Source of the DNA: Coriobacteriia bacterium
GTDB taxonomy: Bacteria; Actinomycetota; Coriobacteriia; Coriobacteriales; Atopobiaceae
Direction: 5' to 3'
DNA: 61,031 nucleotides
Assembly: GCA_030530145.1 (NCBI GenBank)
Contig: JAUMVN010000012.1
Location: 1 to 61,031 of the forward strand
Shown: positions 8,216 through 17,482 of the stretch, in pieces
How positions within the stretch are numbered: position 1 is the stretch's first letter
Layout of the letters: every line of letters starts with the position of its first letter
The notes under the pieces: generated by a model
Told to the model about the DNA's origin: nothing
What the model saw: the letters and a program-made list of their open reading frames with translations, nothing else
The model's database searches: none
Translations under genes and position numbers: made by a program

Positions 8216-8896
8216 CTAGAGGCCCATCTCGGCCTTGAGCTTTGCGAGCTCGTCGTCGACCGCGCTGGAGTCCGCGGCGCCGGCGTACTTGGCCTCGAGG
8301 GACTCGACGTCGTCTGCAGGCTTGGCGTTGAGCTCGGCCATGGACTCGGCGGTGTCGAGCTGCTTGTCGACCTTGGCCTCCATGCGGTTGAAAGCGTCGA
8401 TGGCACCGGCGGCGCGGTCGGTGCCGGAGGTCATCTCGTTGACCATGGTCTGGGTCTTTGCGACGGCGCTCTTGGCCTTGATGGACTCGCGACGTGCCTT
8501 GAGCTGCTCGATGTCGCTCACGAGCTTGTCGTGCATCTGGCGCATCTTGTCGGCGTTGGCCTTGGCGGCGTCGGCGGCCTTCTGGAGCTCGGCACCGTTG
8601 GCCTCGAGCTGCTGCTTCTTCGCGAGGAAGGTGCGCGCGTCGCCCTCGTTGCCAGCCGAGAGGGCCTTCTTGGCAAGGCTCTCCATGCGCGCGATCTCGG
8701 CGTTGTTGTCGTCGACGAGGCGCTGGCAGCGCTTCTCCTCGGCCATGACGCCGGCGGTTTCCTCCTTGACCTTGGCCAGGTTGTCGCCGAGGTCGATGAG
8801 GTACTGGTCGACCATCTTGGCGGGGTCCTCGGCCTTGTCGAGGAGATCGTTGATGTTGGCCTTGATGATGGTGGTGAAGCGATCGAGGATGCTCAT
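8216..8896 (-). CDS. pspA: PspA/IM30 family phage shock protein
   Basis: 226 aa, almost entirely coiled coil. It starts MSILDRFTTIIKANINDLLD, followed by PAKMVDQYLIDL, the conserved amphipathic and helix-1 region of PspA/Vipp1. Such proteins assemble on the inner face of the membrane and stabilise it under stress. It lies directly downstream of, and on the same strand as, a glycine-rich TPM-like membrane protein (8991-10136), a pairing seen elsewhere for PspA-type stress modules. Length is usual for the family. Confidence 0.93.
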   Translation of the reverse strand: MSILDRFTTIIKANINDLLDKAEDPAKMVDQYLIDLGDNLAKVKEETAGVMAEEKRCQRLVDDNNAEIARMESLAKKALSAGNEGDARTFLAKKQQLEANGAELQKAADAAKANADKMRQMHDKLVSDIEQLKARRESIKAKSAVAKTQTMVNEMTSGTDRAAGAIDAFNRMEAKVDKQLDTAESMAELNAKPADDVESLEAKYAGAADSSAVDDELAKLKAEMGL

Positions 8897-8990
8897 GTTC
8901 GGTCCTTTCGTTGAAGGGAAGTGCCGATATCGGGGCCCGCGCGGCGGGCCTGCCGCCGCGCGGGTTGGTGCCTTAGGTGCCTAACGGTTC

Positions 8991-10136
8991 TTACGCGTCG
9001 TCGGATTTGTCCTCGTACTTGGAGGCGAGGTTCTCGACGTTCTTGTCGCTCGTGGGGTTGTCGGTGTCGCCGAACTTCTCGAGCGGGGTGTTCAGGATCT
9101 GGTCCGCGCGCTCCTTGCGCTCGGCATCGGCCTTCTTCTTGTTGCGGACCACGACGTAGGCGATGCCGCCCACCGCGGCGACGCCGAGCACGACCAGGCC
9201 GACCTTGCCCGCTGTGGCGGACTGCTGCTCGTCCTCCGCCGCCTTCATGATGGTGTCCGCTGTGTTGTAGAAGGCGTCCGAGAAGACCTCCTCGTCGGAG
9301 TCCGCGTTGTTGTAGGCGTTGTTGAGCTCTTCGGCGAGCACGTCCAGCGCCTCGTCGTCGAGGACGGTGCGCGCCTTTGTGCCTACGGTATAGCCGCAGT
9401 TGAAGGTGCCGTCTCCGGTGTCGCAGAAGACGAGCAGGAAGTGGCCCTCGTCCGAGAAGAGCTGGTCGTAGAGCTCGCTCGACTTCTTGTTCAGCGCGTC
9501 AACAGAGGTAACGGACCCGTTCTTCAGGATATAGACGTAGGGCTGGACCCCTGTCTTGTCATAGAAGTGGGCGAGGCCGTTCTCGAGCTTGCTCGCGCTG
9601 TGGATCCAGTCGCCGTCTTCATCCGTGTAGTAGGCGGTCTTGGACACGTCGCCCGAATCGAGCTTGGTGCGCACGGTGTCCGAGGCTGCCGTGACCGAGT
9701 AGCCGGAAGAACCGTAGTCATTGCCACCGGAGCAGCTGTTCATGGTTCCGTACAGCACTGAGAGGAGCATCAGGACCAGGACGAACCCGATAACCGTGCC
9801 GAGGCATCCGCCGCAGCCGCCGTTGCCGCCACCCACGTTGACGCTGGGGCCGACGTGGATGCTGGGGCCGAAGCCTCCGAACCCGAAGCCGCCGCGCGGC
9901 CCGCGAGGGCCGTCATTTCGGGGACCGCCGCCGCGGGGACCGCCACCGAACCCGCCCGAAGGGCCGCCGCCGCGAGGGCCGCCGAAGCCTCCGCCCCCGA
10001 AACCGCCCGAGGGGCCGCCGGAACGCCCGCCCGAGTGCCCGCCGCCGGAGAAACCGCCGGAGACGCGCCCGCCGCCGGAAAAACCGCCGCCGGAGTGGCC
10101 CGCGCCACCGCCTCCGCCACCGCCTGATCTGCCCAC
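8991..10136 (-). CDS. Glycine-rich TPM-like membrane protein
   Basis: 381 aa. Residues 1-95 are very rich in Gly (SGGG, FGG, RGGG repeats), then comes GGCGGCLG and a membrane helix (about 110-130, VIGFVLVLMLLSVLYG). A domain at about 165-300 (YVYILKNGSVTSVDALNKKS, EGHFLLVFCDTGDGTFNCGY) resembles the extracytoplasmic TPM/YgcG fold. A second helix (about 315-335) and a charged cytoplasmic tail close the protein. It precedes pspA by about 95 bp on the same strand, so a shared membrane-stress role is likely. I do not know its substrate. The Gly-rich segment may be low-complexity surface or assembly sequence. Confidence 0.75.
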   Translation of the reverse strand: MGRSGGGGGGGAGHSGGGFSGGGRVSGGFSGGGHSGGRSGGPSGGFGGGGFGGPRGGGPSGGFGGGPRGGGPRNDGPRGPRGGFGFGGFGPSIHVGPSVNVGGGNGGCGGCLGTVIGFVLVLMLLSVLYGTMNSCSGGNDYGSSGYSVTAASDTVRTKLDSGDVSKTAYYTDEDGDWIHSASKLENGLAHFYDKTGVQPYVYILKNGSVTSVDALNKKSSELYDQLFSDEGHFLLVFCDTGDGTFNCGYTVGTKARTVLDDEALDVLAEELNNAYNNADSDEEVFSDAFYNTADTIMKAAEDEQQSATAGKVGLVVLGVAAVGGIAYVVVRNKKKADAERKERADQILNTPLEKFGDTDNPTSDKNVENLASKYEDKSDDA

Positions 10137-10289
10137 GTGAGTCCTTTCGTCATGTGAAGCGCGAAAACATACAAGCCTGATTATCCCCGATTAAGGCGTG
10201 CGCCGACGTGCCGCGCGGTGCTTCTCGTCAAACGGCGCTTGAGCAAGCTCGGTTTCGGCGTTTTCCCGGTCGAGGGGGTCGAAGGGCTG

Positions 10290-10379
10290 TCGTGTACGTG
10301 TGGAGGCGTACAAGATGCAGGGTTTCTTGCCGTTTCGGGCAAATCAGAGCCCGTTGTGTACGTGCGGAGGCGTACACGA
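10290..10379. repeat. Bipartite TGTAC/GTACA repeat, copy A
   Basis: Two palindromes about 60 bp apart: CGTGTACGTG-N-GCGTACAAGA (from 291) and GTTGTGTACGTG-N-GCGTACACGA (to 379). The same two-part layout recurs at 24503-24600 and 31477-31573. This copy lacks the extended GC stem and T run of the others. The rest of 10137-10398 holds no gene that I can support. Confidence 0.75.
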
Positions 10380-10398
10380 TATCTCCCACCGGCCGGAT

Positions 10399-10980
10399 TC
10401 AGGCAGGCAGACCTGTTGTGTTGCTCCCGGGCGCAAAGAGAGGCTCGATGGCGCGGTGGAAATCTGCGGCGAGCTCCTCCGGCGCCGCCTCGAAGTCGTG
10501 CCAGGCCCACCACTGAACGGTGCCTACGAACGCTGCGGCTATGTGGTGGAGCAGGAAGCTGCGGTCCATTTGGCCGGCCGGGCCATCCGGGCGCTCTGGC
10601 ACGTAGGCCGCGGCGCGCGCGACGGTCGTGTGGCGCAGGCTGTCGGTGAAGACGCGCGACCCGCTCCCCGAGACGAGCATGCGCACGGCCGTCCGGGAAT
10701 CGAGGAAGCCGCTGAGTGTTTGGTTTACCTGGGCAAGAATCGTCGCACGCAGGGGCTGGTCATCAGCCTCGCCGTGGCCGGGCGTCTCCGCGCAGATCCG
10801 GGTGACGAAGTCGACGATCAGGTCGTCTTTGCCCTTGAACTGGGCGTAGAAGGTGGCACGGCCTACGCCGGCGCGCGCGAGGATGGCGTCGACAGTGATC
10901 TTTCCGTAATCCTTCTCGGCAAGAAGGTCGAGGAAAGCCGCGCGGATGGCGGCGCGGCTGCGTTCTTTGCGGGAATCCAT
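10399..10980 (-). CDS. TetR family regulator of the lar operon
   Basis: 193 aa from ATG 10980. The N-terminal helix-turn-helix reads RAAIRAAFLDLLAEKDYGKI then ILARAGVGRATFYAQFKGKDDL, with FYAQFKGK at the usual recognition-helix boundary. The C-terminal half is a variable ligand domain. Its ATG overlaps the larC stop (TGATG), so it is translated with larE-larB-larC and probably regulates that operon or the divergent transporter. Ligand unknown; nickel or a hydroxy acid would be reasonable guesses. Confidence 0.88.
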   Translation of the reverse strand: MDSRKERSRAAIRAAFLDLLAEKDYGKITVDAILARAGVGRATFYAQFKGKDDLIVDFVTRICAETPGHGEADDQPLRATILAQVNQTLSGFLDSRTAVRMLVSGSGSRVFTDSLRHTTVARAAAYVPERPDGPAGQMDRSFLLHHIAAAFVGTVQWWAWHDFEAAPEELAADFHRAIEPLFAPGSNTTGLPA

Positions 10981-12317
10981 CAGCGGCCCTCGAAGGCCGC
11001 GGTCTGAACGGCAAGAAAGACCTCTTGGAAAGAAACGCCGGTCTGCTCGCAGGCCTCGACGACCGAACCGTATTCGGGGTAGCTGCGCACGCTGCCGTCG
11101 GGAAGGACGACGCGCTTGGTTGCGACCTCGCCGTAGCGCGTGGCGACGGTACCGGGCTCGCGGCGCAGCGGGTAGCGCCGCTGGCGCGTCGCGCGGATGC
11201 CGATGGTGGTCGTGTTCATAAAGATGAGGTCCCTGAGCTGCGCCTCGTTCGATTCGTCGCAGACGACCTCGAGCTGGTAGGCGGGCCGCCCCTTCTTCAT
11301 GACTATGGGCACGGCGTGGGCGTCTCGTGCGCCCGCGTCCATGAGGAGCTCGATCGTGCGGCCGAGCGCCTCGCCGGTGCAGTCGTCGAGGTCGCACGTG
11401 AGCTCGACGACGATGTGCTCGGCGCTCGGGTCGTCGTCGGCGGGGTGCTGATGGGGCGCGTTGGTCGGGCGGCCGGCGCCGTCGGCTTCGGCAAGCGTCG
11501 CGCGAAGCACGCCGGTGACGTTGGGATAGGGGCGTTTACCTGCGCCGTAGCCTGTGGCGAGGATGCGGTAGCGGGCGGGCAATGCGTCCGATGTGCGCAG
11601 GGCGGCGACGATGGCTGCGCCGGTGGGCGTGACGAGCTCTCCGTGTACGGGCGCCGCCTCGAGCACGATTCCGGCATCGGCGCACAGATGCGCGACCGCG
11701 GGAACGGGGATGGGCATGAGGCCGTGGGCGCAGCGGATGGTGCCGTGGCCCTCGGCGAGGGACGGCACTATGACGTCTGTTACGCCCAGGTCGTCCAGGC
11801 AGACCGCGACCGCGCAGATGTCGACGATGGAGTCGACGGCGCCGACCTCGTGGAAATGGACGGTGTCCGGCGTGGCACCATGGGCCTTAGCCTCGGCCTC
11901 GGCGAGTTTGCCGAACACTGCGAGTGCGAGTTCCTTTGCATGGTCGCTGAGCTGCGACGCGTTGATAATGGCGGTGACGTCGGAGAGAGTCCGGTGGGTG
12001 TGCGCGTGATGGTGGGGCTCCGAGGAGGCGTGGCCGTGCGCGTGTCCGTGCACGTGCACGTGCTCGTCGCCCGCCCCGTACAGCCAGGCCATGTCGTGGT
12101 CGTGGTTCTCGTGCGCAGCGTCGAGCCGGACGTCGAAGTCGCATGCCGAAAGGCCGCTCTTCTCCACACGGCTCACGACGGTCTCGAAGCCGTCGACGGG
12201 GAGCGTGGCCAGCGCTTCGCGCAGATGCTCCTCGCTTGCTCCGGCATCGAGAAGGGCGGCGACCGTCATGTCGCCGCTGATGCCCGAGCCTCCGTCGAGA
12301 ATGAGCGTCCTAGCCAT
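10980..12317 (-). CDS. larC: LarC, nickel insertase for the pincer nucleotide cofactor
   Basis: 445 aa. LarC inserts nickel into the pyridinium-bis-thiocarboxylate nucleotide made by LarB and LarE. The N terminus ([22 protein letters not shown]) is the family signature. A central histidine-rich segment (residues about 75-110, with [14 protein letters not shown]) is typical and probably binds metal. The C-terminal half has [15 protein letters not shown] and [11 protein letters not shown]. It overlaps larB by 8 bp and tetR by 1 bp. LarC is encoded in some lactobacilli as two frames joined by a frameshift; here it is one uninterrupted frame. Confidence 0.95.
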   Translation of the reverse strand: MARTLILDGGSGISGDMTVAALLDAGASEEHLREALATLPVDGFETVVSRVEKSGLSACDFDVRLDAAHENHDHDMAWLYGAGDEHVHVHGHAHGHASSEPHHHAHTHRTLSDVTAIINASQLSDHAKELALAVFGKLAEAEAKAHGATPDTVHFHEVGAVDSIVDICAVAVCLDDLGVTDVIVPSLAEGHGTIRCAHGLMPIPVPAVAHLCADAGIVLEAAPVHGELVTPTGAAIVAALRTSDALPARYRILATGYGAGKRPYPNVTGVLRATLAEADGAGRPTNAPHQHPADDDPSAEHIVVELTCDLDDCTGEALGRTIELLMDAGARDAHAVPIVMKKGRPAYQLEVVCDESNEAQLRDLIFMNTTTIGIRATRQRRYPLRREPGTVATRYGEVATKRVVLPDGSVRSYPEYGSVVEACEQTGVSFQEVFLAVQTAAFEGR

Positions 12318-13038
12318 GGGCGACCGCCCCCTTCAGGTGGTTGATGAGGCTCGCTTGGTAGCCGGCCCCGAAGCCGTTGTCGATGTTCACGACCGAGACC
12401 CCGCTCGCGCATGAGTTCAGCATGGCAAGAAGCGCCGCTACGCCGCCCAGGCTCGCGCCGTATCCCACGCTTGTGGGCACGGCGATGACGGGTGCGCTCA
12501 CGAGGCCGCCGATCACGCTCGCAAGCGCCCCCTCCATGCCGGCGACGGCTATGATGACCTGCGCGTTTCTCAGTGTGTGCTCGTGGGCGAGCAGGCGATG
12601 CAGCCCCGCCACGCCCACGTCGTAGACGCGCTCGACCCGGTTGCCGAGAAACTCCGCCGTGAGCGCCGCCTCCTCAGCGACTGCCTGGTCGCTTGTCCCG
12701 GCGCTCGCCACCACGATGGTCCCGTTGCCGTCGGGCTCCGGCATTTCGCCCGCGACCAGGAGTCGCGCCTCGGTGCGGTAGTCGAGCGGGACGTCGCATC
12801 CTACGAGCGCCCGCACGGCCCCGAACTTCTCCTCGGAAAGGCGCGTGACCAGCACACGCTCCTGCCCGGCTTCCACAAGCGCGTCGACGATGCCCGCGAT
12901 CTGCTCGGCCGTCTTGCCCTCGCCGTAGACGACCTCGCCCACGCCTTGGCGCTCGCTGCGGGAGAGGTCGAGCTGCGCGTAGCCGATGTTCGCCACCTTG
13001 CCGGAGAGTTCGGGCAGCTCAGGGGTTTCCTTACTCAT
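12310..13038 (-). CDS. larB: LarB, NaAD carboxylase/hydrolase
   Basis: 242 aa from ATG 13038 ([11 protein letters not shown]). LarB carboxylates and hydrolyses nicotinic acid adenine dinucleotide to start nickel-pincer cofactor synthesis. The C-terminal two thirds is PurE-like: [31 protein letters not shown] and [20 protein letters not shown] are characteristic. The N-terminal region contains [20 protein letters not shown]. The start lies inside the end of larE (8-bp overlap), consistent with coupled translation. A longer frame to 13359 is only the out-of-frame larE sequence. Confidence 0.95.
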   Translation of the reverse strand: MSKETPELPELSGKVANIGYAQLDLSRSERQGVGEVVYGEGKTAEQIAGIVDALVEAGQERVLVTRLSEEKFGAVRALVGCDVPLDYRTEARLLVAGEMPEPDGNGTIVVASAGTSDQAVAEEAALTAEFLGNRVERVYDVGVAGLHRLLAHEHTLRNAQVIIAVAGMEGALASVIGGLVSAPVIAVPTSVGYGASLGGVAALLAMLNSCASGVSVVNIDNGFGAGYQASLINHLKGAVAHG

Positions 13039-13753
13039 CGGAGGTCCTCGCCACCTCAGCCGCTTCGCGCTCGCGCGCCGCCTTTGCCGCCGCGCTCTCT
13101 CGCGCGAGCGCCGCCGCCTCGGCCGCCGACGGCTCGATGTTGCCGTCGGTGCGCACGCGGTCCGCCGCGTCGGGATGCTCGGACATAAAGCGGTCGACCG
13201 TCGCCGCGAGCGACTCCGGCGTGATGGCCTCATCCTTGCCAAAGTACGCGCCGTAGCATGCGTAGCTGGGCTTATTCGCCGTCGGGAGGTTGAGCTCGGC
13301 GGAAAGCTCGCGCACGCGGTCCTTTGTGAGACCCGCCTCGCGTAAGGGGGAGCGCACACCGAGCTCGCGGATGGCGCGGAAACCGGGCCTGCGGTCCTCT
13401 CGGTCGCTCGCGTTCGTGCCGTCGAGCAGCACGGTGCGGCCGTCCGCCTTCATGTGCTCGAGGATCGTCCCGAAGACCATCGACTTGCAGTAGTAGCAGC
13501 GGTTCCAGGGGTTCGCGCGGAGCTCGTCGTGGCCCTCCCAGAGGTTTACGGGGATGATCTCCTGCTCGGCGCCGAGCATCTGGGCGACCGTCACGGAATC
13601 GTCGGTGTCGCGCGTGATCTGCAGGTCGTCGAGGATGGTGTAGGCCTTGACGTCGTAGCCCTCGCGCAGCATCTCGGCGAGCAGGTAGCACGAGTCGACG
13701 CCACCTGAGTACGCCAGGCCGTAGCGAACGGATTTATCGAGGTCAAACTGCAT
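13031..13753 (-). CDS. larE: LarE, sacrificial sulfur transferase
   Basis: 240 aa. LarE adenylates the LarB product and donates sulfur from its own cysteine or from a bound cluster. The PP-loop is [14 protein letters not shown] near the N terminus, followed by [14 protein letters not shown] and [16 protein letters not shown]. The cysteines in RCYYCK suggest the cluster-type or cysteine-type variant, which I cannot decide from sequence alone. First gene of larE-larB-larC-tetR. The promoter is divergent from the importer operon. No larA is present in the window. Confidence 0.93.
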   Translation of the reverse strand: MQFDLDKSVRYGLAYSGGVDSCYLLAEMLREGYDVKAYTILDDLQITRDTDDSVTVAQMLGAEQEIIPVNLWEGHDELRANPWNRCYYCKSMVFGTILEHMKADGRTVLLDGTNASDREDRRPGFRAIRELGVRSPLREAGLTKDRVRELSAELNLPTANKPSYACYGAYFGKDEAITPESLAATVDRFMSEHPDAADRVRTDGNIEPSAAEAAALARESAAAKAAREREAAEVARTSDE

Positions 13754-13797
13754 TTCTTGTCCCCCTCAGGACGAGCGTTCCTCTCCGATGCGCCGCC

Positions 13798-13883
13798 ATT
13801 CTAGCATCGGGGTTTTCGGTTTCCGAACACTTTGGTGAAATCGTTCGGTTTCTTTAAACGACGAGGGGCGCTGTTCCTATAAT
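13798..13883. promoter_or_regulatory. Divergent promoter region of the lar and nickel-importer operons
   Basis: On the plus strand a perfect TATAAT lies at 13878-13883, about 70 bp before the importer start. On the minus strand TAGAAT (13803-13798) fits the larE promoter. Between them the motif TTCGGTTTC occurs at 13815 and again at 13845, with an inverted CCGAAC between, which looks like operator sequence shared by both directions. No riboswitch was recognised. Confidence 0.6.
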
Positions 13884-13952
13884 GAAGCGCGTCCAATCGA
13901 GCGGGGACCGTGGCCGTTGGCCGCGGTAGGCCGGGAAGTGGGGAGAAGAGCG

Positions 13953-15587
13953 ATGACTCATAAAGCTCTGACCAGGCGTTCGTTTGTGTGCGGAGGCCTT
14001 GCCGCCGGCATGGCGGCCGGTCTTGCCGCGTGTGCGGACGATGGCGGCGTGGCCGGTGCTGCAGGCGCTTCCGGCACCGACGCCACCCGCCAGGTGACCA
14101 TCGCCATGAGCCCCTCGAGTGAGCCGGACGCCGGCTTCGACCCCTGCGTGGCCTGGGGCTGCGGCGAGCACGTCCACGAGCCCCTTATCCAGTCCACCCT
14201 CATCCGCACGGACGCGAACATGGAGTTCGTCTGCGACCTCGCGACGTCCTACGAGTGCTCCGACGACCGTCTGAGCTGGACGTTCACCCTGCGCGACGAC
14301 GCGAACTTCTCCGACGGAGAGCCGGTGCGCTCCTCCGACGTGGCCTTTACCGTGGCGACCATAAAGGGCTCGCAGAACGCGCAGGCGGACCTCTCGGCGG
14401 TCGATTCGGTCGAGTGTCCGGATGAGCGCACGGTCGTCTTCCGCCTGAGCAAGCCCTTCAACGCGCTTCTTTACACGTTGGCCGTGCTGGGCATTGTGCC
14501 CGAGCACGCTTATGGTGCGGACTATGGCAAGAACCCCGTCGGCTCCGGCCGCTACAAGCTCGCGCAGTGGGACCGCGGACAGCAGGTTCTTCTCGAGGCC
14601 AACCCCGCCTACTACGGCGAGGCGCCCCAGATCGAGCGCGTGGTCGTGGCCTTTATGGAGGAGGACGCGGCGCTTGCCGCTGTGCGTGCGGGCCAGGTCG
14701 ATATGGCCTACACCTCGGCTACGCTCGCAAACCAGCAGGTAGATGGCTATGCGCTCGAGTCGTATGAGACGGTTGACTCGCGCGGCATCCAGCTGCCCGT
14801 GATCGCCTCGGGCGCCACGCGCACCGACGGCGCGAACACCTACCCCGCGGGCAACGACGTGACCTGCAACCTGGAGGTTCGCCAGGCCATCAACCTCGCC
14901 ATCGATCGCCAAGCGCTTATCGACGATGTGCTCGACGGCCACGGAAGCGTGGCCTACAGCATCGGTGACGGCCTCCCGTGGGCAAGCGCTGATATGAAAG
15001 TGGAAACCAATACCAATCGCGCCGAGGCGCTTCTCACCGACGCCGGCTGGTCGCGCGGCGCGGACGGCGTGTACGCGCGCGACGGCTTGACCTGTGCGTT
15101 CGATCTCTACTACCCATCGACCGACTCTGTGCGCCAGGCGATGGCCAACGCCATCGCCGATCAGCTCGCGGGCGTGGGCATCGAGGTCGCGCCCAAGGGC
15201 GGCGCCTGGGACGACATCTACCCCCACGAGTTCAGCGACCCCGTGATGTGGGGCTGGGGTTCCAACTCGCCGACCGACGTTTATGAGCTCTACCGCTCGG
15301 ACGGCAACCTCAACTTCGCGTGCCGCGAGGACGCGGCGACCGACGCCTACCTCGACGAGGCTTTGGCGGCCCCGACGGTTGAGGAATCCTATGAGCTTTG
15401 GCAGAAGTCCGAGTGGGACGGCGAGCGCGGCCCCGCGCCTCAGGGCGACGCAAGCTGGGTGTGGTTCGCCAACGTGAGCCACCTGTACTGGAAGCGCAAG
15501 GGGCTGACCGTGGCGGCGCAGAAGCTGCAGCCGCACGGTCACGGCTGGTCGATCCTCAACGACGTCGATGCGTGGAGCTGGGCTTAA
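13953..15587 (+). CDS. ABC importer substrate-binding lipoprotein, probable nickel
   Basis: 544 aa from ATG 13953, with GGGAGAAG upstream. The signal TRRSFVCGGLAAGMAAGLAAC combines a twin-arginine motif with a lipobox (cleavage before Cys). The rest is a family-5 solute-binding protein (peptide/nickel type): DGEPVRSSDVAFTV, NPVGSGRYKLAQWDRG, VRQAINLAIDRQAL and a C-terminal NVSHLYWKRKGLTV. First gene of a five-gene importer, divergent from lar genes that need nickel, hence the inferred substrate. Peptide transport cannot be excluded. Confidence 0.85.
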   Translation: MTHKALTRRSFVCGGLAAGMAAGLAACADDGGVAGAAGASGTDATRQVTIAMSPSSEPDAGFDPCVAWGCGEHVHEPLIQSTLIRTDANMEFVCDLATSYECSDDRLSWTFTLRDDANFSDGEPVRSSDVAFTVATIKGSQNAQADLSAVDSVECPDERTVVFRLSKPFNALLYTLAVLGIVPEHAYGADYGKNPVGSGRYKLAQWDRGQQVLLEANPAYYGEAPQIERVVVAFMEEDAALAAVRAGQVDMAYTSATLANQQVDGYALESYETVDSRGIQLPVIASGATRTDGANTYPAGNDVTCNLEVRQAINLAIDRQALIDDVLDGHGSVAYSIGDGLPWASADMKVETNTNRAEALLTDAGWSRGADGVYARDGLTCAFDLYYPSTDSVRQAMANAIADQLAGVGIEVAPKGGAWDDIYPHEFSDPVMWGWGSNSPTDVYELYRSDGNLNFACREDAATDAYLDEALAAPTVEESYELWQKSEWDGERGPAPQGDASWVWFANVSHLYWKRKGLTVAAQKLQPHGHGWSILNDVDAWSWA

Positions 15588-15591
15588 GGCC

Positions 15592-16593
15592 GTGGGCAAG
15601 AAGCGCCTGCATATTCCCCGTTGGGTCGCCGAGCTTGCGCGCCTCGTGCTGCTGCTCGTGGCCACGAGCATGGTGACCTTCGTGCTCGTGGGCCTCTCGC
15701 CCGTGGACCCGGTGCGACAGAACCTCGGCCAAGCGACGTATGCGCAGATGAGCGACGCGCAGCGCGAGCAACTGGCCGCGTACTGGGGGACGGATACGCC
15801 CATCGTCACGCGCTACCTGCGCTGGGCCGCGTCTGCGCTCACCGGCGACTTCGGCCAGAGCCTGCGCTTCGGGCGCCCGGTGGCTGAAGTCGTGGGGGAG
15901 CGCTTCGCCAACTCGGCGGCGCTCATGCTCACGGCGTGGGCGCTCGCGGGCGTGCTCGGCCTCGCGCTGGGCGTCATTGCAGGGTCGCGCCGCGGCGGCT
16001 TGGCGGACCGGGCCATCAGCAGCGCCTCTTACCTGCTCTCCTCAACCCCGACGTTCTGGCTTGGGCTCGTGGCCCTCATGGTCTTCGCAGTCTGGCTGCG
16101 CTGGGCGCCCTTTGGCTTTAGCGTGCCGCTCGGAGTGGACGCGGCGCAGGTGGGCTGGGCTCAGAAGCTGCGGCACCTGGTGCTCCCTGCGCTCGTGCTC
16201 GCCGTGGCGAACACCCCGAGCATCGCGCTCCACACGCGCGAGAAGACCATTGAGGTCCTGGCCAGCGACTACGTGCGCTTCGCTGAGTCGCGCGGCGAGA
16301 CGCGCGCGCAGGTGCTGCGCCGCCATGGCCTGCGCAATCTCGTGCTGCCCGCCATCACCATCGAGTGCGCTTCTCTTTCCGAGGTGTTCGGGGGCTCCGT
16401 GCTCGTTGAGCAGGTCTTCTCGTACCCCGGTCTGGGCCAGGCGGCCGTGACGGCGGGGCTCGGCGGAGACGCGCCCCTGCTCGTGGCCATTGCGCTCGCC
16501 TCGGCGGCCTTCGTGTTCGTTGGCAACGCTGTGGCAAACGTGCTGTACACCGTGATCGACCCCCGGCTGCGCAAGGGGGTGCGCCGTGGGTAG
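15592..16593 (+). CDS. ABC importer permease 1 (NikB/DppB-like)
   Basis: 333 aa if it starts at GTG 15592, just after the stop of the binding protein; an in-frame ATG at 15568 is also possible. Six membrane segments. The first (LARLVLLLVATSMVTFVLVGL) is followed by a long loop ending in DTPIVTRYLRWAASALTGDFGQSLR, typical of DppB/NikB. The coupling motif near EVLASDYVRFAESRGETRAQVLRRHGLRN contacts the ATPase. It overlaps the second permease by 8 bp. Confidence 0.9.
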   Translation: MGKKRLHIPRWVAELARLVLLLVATSMVTFVLVGLSPVDPVRQNLGQATYAQMSDAQREQLAAYWGTDTPIVTRYLRWAASALTGDFGQSLRFGRPVAEVVGERFANSAALMLTAWALAGVLGLALGVIAGSRRGGLADRAISSASYLLSSTPTFWLGLVALMVFAVWLRWAPFGFSVPLGVDAAQVGWAQKLRHLVLPALVLAVANTPSIALHTREKTIEVLASDYVRFAESRGETRAQVLRRHGLRNLVLPAITIECASLSEVFGGSVLVEQVFSYPGLGQAAVTAGLGGDAPLLVAIALASAAFVFVGNAVANVLYTVIDPRLRKGVRRG

Positions 16594-17470
16594 GGGAACT
16601 GAGGACTGCCGCGCGAATTCGATGCCCTTGCTCCACGCGCCCCAGGCCTCGCGTGGCGGCAACCGTCGGCGGGTGCTCGTGGGCATCGTGGCGGCCGTCG
16701 TGTTTCTCGCCGCCGTGTTCGTGGCAGGCCGCCTGCTCTGGGACGCCGCCCTTGCGACGAACTTCGGTGAGAAGAACCTCGCGCCCTGCGCGGCTCATCT
16801 GTTCGGCACCGACTGGATGGGGCGCGACATGCTCGCACGGACGCTTGCCGGGCTCTCTACCTCGGTCTTTGTCGGGCTACTTTCCGCGGGCTGCTCGGCG
16901 ATCATCGCGTTGGCGCTCGCCGTCGTGGCCGCGCTCGGGGGCCGCGCCGCTGACGCCGCGGTCTCGTGGTTGACCGACCTTATGATGGGCATCCCGCACA
17001 TCGTGCTGCTGATCCTGGTGAGCTATGCGCTCGGGCGGGGCTTCTGGGGCGTGACCATCGCTGTGGCGACCACGCACTGGGGGAGCCTTGCGCGCGTCCT
17101 GCGGGCGGAGATCCTGCAGGTCAAGGACGCACCGCACGTCAAGCTCGCGCAGGCGGCAGGCGCGACACGGATGCAGTTGGTTGTGCGGCATATCCTGCCG
17201 GCGGTGCTTCCGCAGCTCATCGTGGGCGCAGTGCTCGCGTTCCCGCACGCCATCCTGCACGAGGCGTCGATCACGTTCCTGGGGTTCGGGCTCTCGGCCG
17301 ACGAGCCGGCCATCGGCGTGATTCTATCCGAGGCGATGCAGTACCTCTCCACGGGGGAGTGGTGGCTGGCTGTGCTGCCGGGCGCCGCGCTCGTTGCCGT
17401 GGTGGCGGCGTTTGACCGCATCGGGTCGCTGCTGCGGTCGCTTCTTGGCTCGAAGTCGGTCCAGGAGTAG
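16586..17470 (+). CDS. ABC importer permease 2 (NikC/DppC-like)
   Basis: 294 aa from GTG 16586, preceded by AAGGGGG inside the end of permease 1. Membrane helices include GIVAAVVFLAAVFVAGRLL. HLFGTDWMGRDMLARTLAGL is the DppC/NikC signature. The coupling helix is ILQVKDAPHVKLAQAAGATRM, and SITFLGFGLSADEPAIG is the conserved C-terminal region. It forms the channel with permease 1. Twelve bases separate it from the first ATPase gene. Confidence 0.9.
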   Translation: MGRGTEDCRANSMPLLHAPQASRGGNRRRVLVGIVAAVVFLAAVFVAGRLLWDAALATNFGEKNLAPCAAHLFGTDWMGRDMLARTLAGLSTSVFVGLLSAGCSAIIALALAVVAALGGRAADAAVSWLTDLMMGIPHIVLLILVSYALGRGFWGVTIAVATTHWGSLARVLRAEILQVKDAPHVKLAQAAGATRMQLVVRHILPAVLPQLIVGAVLAFPHAILHEASITFLGFGLSADEPAIGVILSEAMQYLSTGEWWLAVLPGAALVAVVAAFDRIGSLLRSLLGSKSVQE

Positions 17471-17482
17471 GAGGTGGTGTGC

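Noticed and set aside
13884..13952. Possible riboswitch in the leader of the nickel importer
   Set aside because: The leader is only about 60 nt and shows no NiCo or cobalamin riboswitch features.
13854..15809. 651-codon minus-strand frame opposite the substrate-binding protein
   Set aside because: A shadow frame without domains. The plus-strand frame has a signal sequence and family-5 binding-protein motifs.
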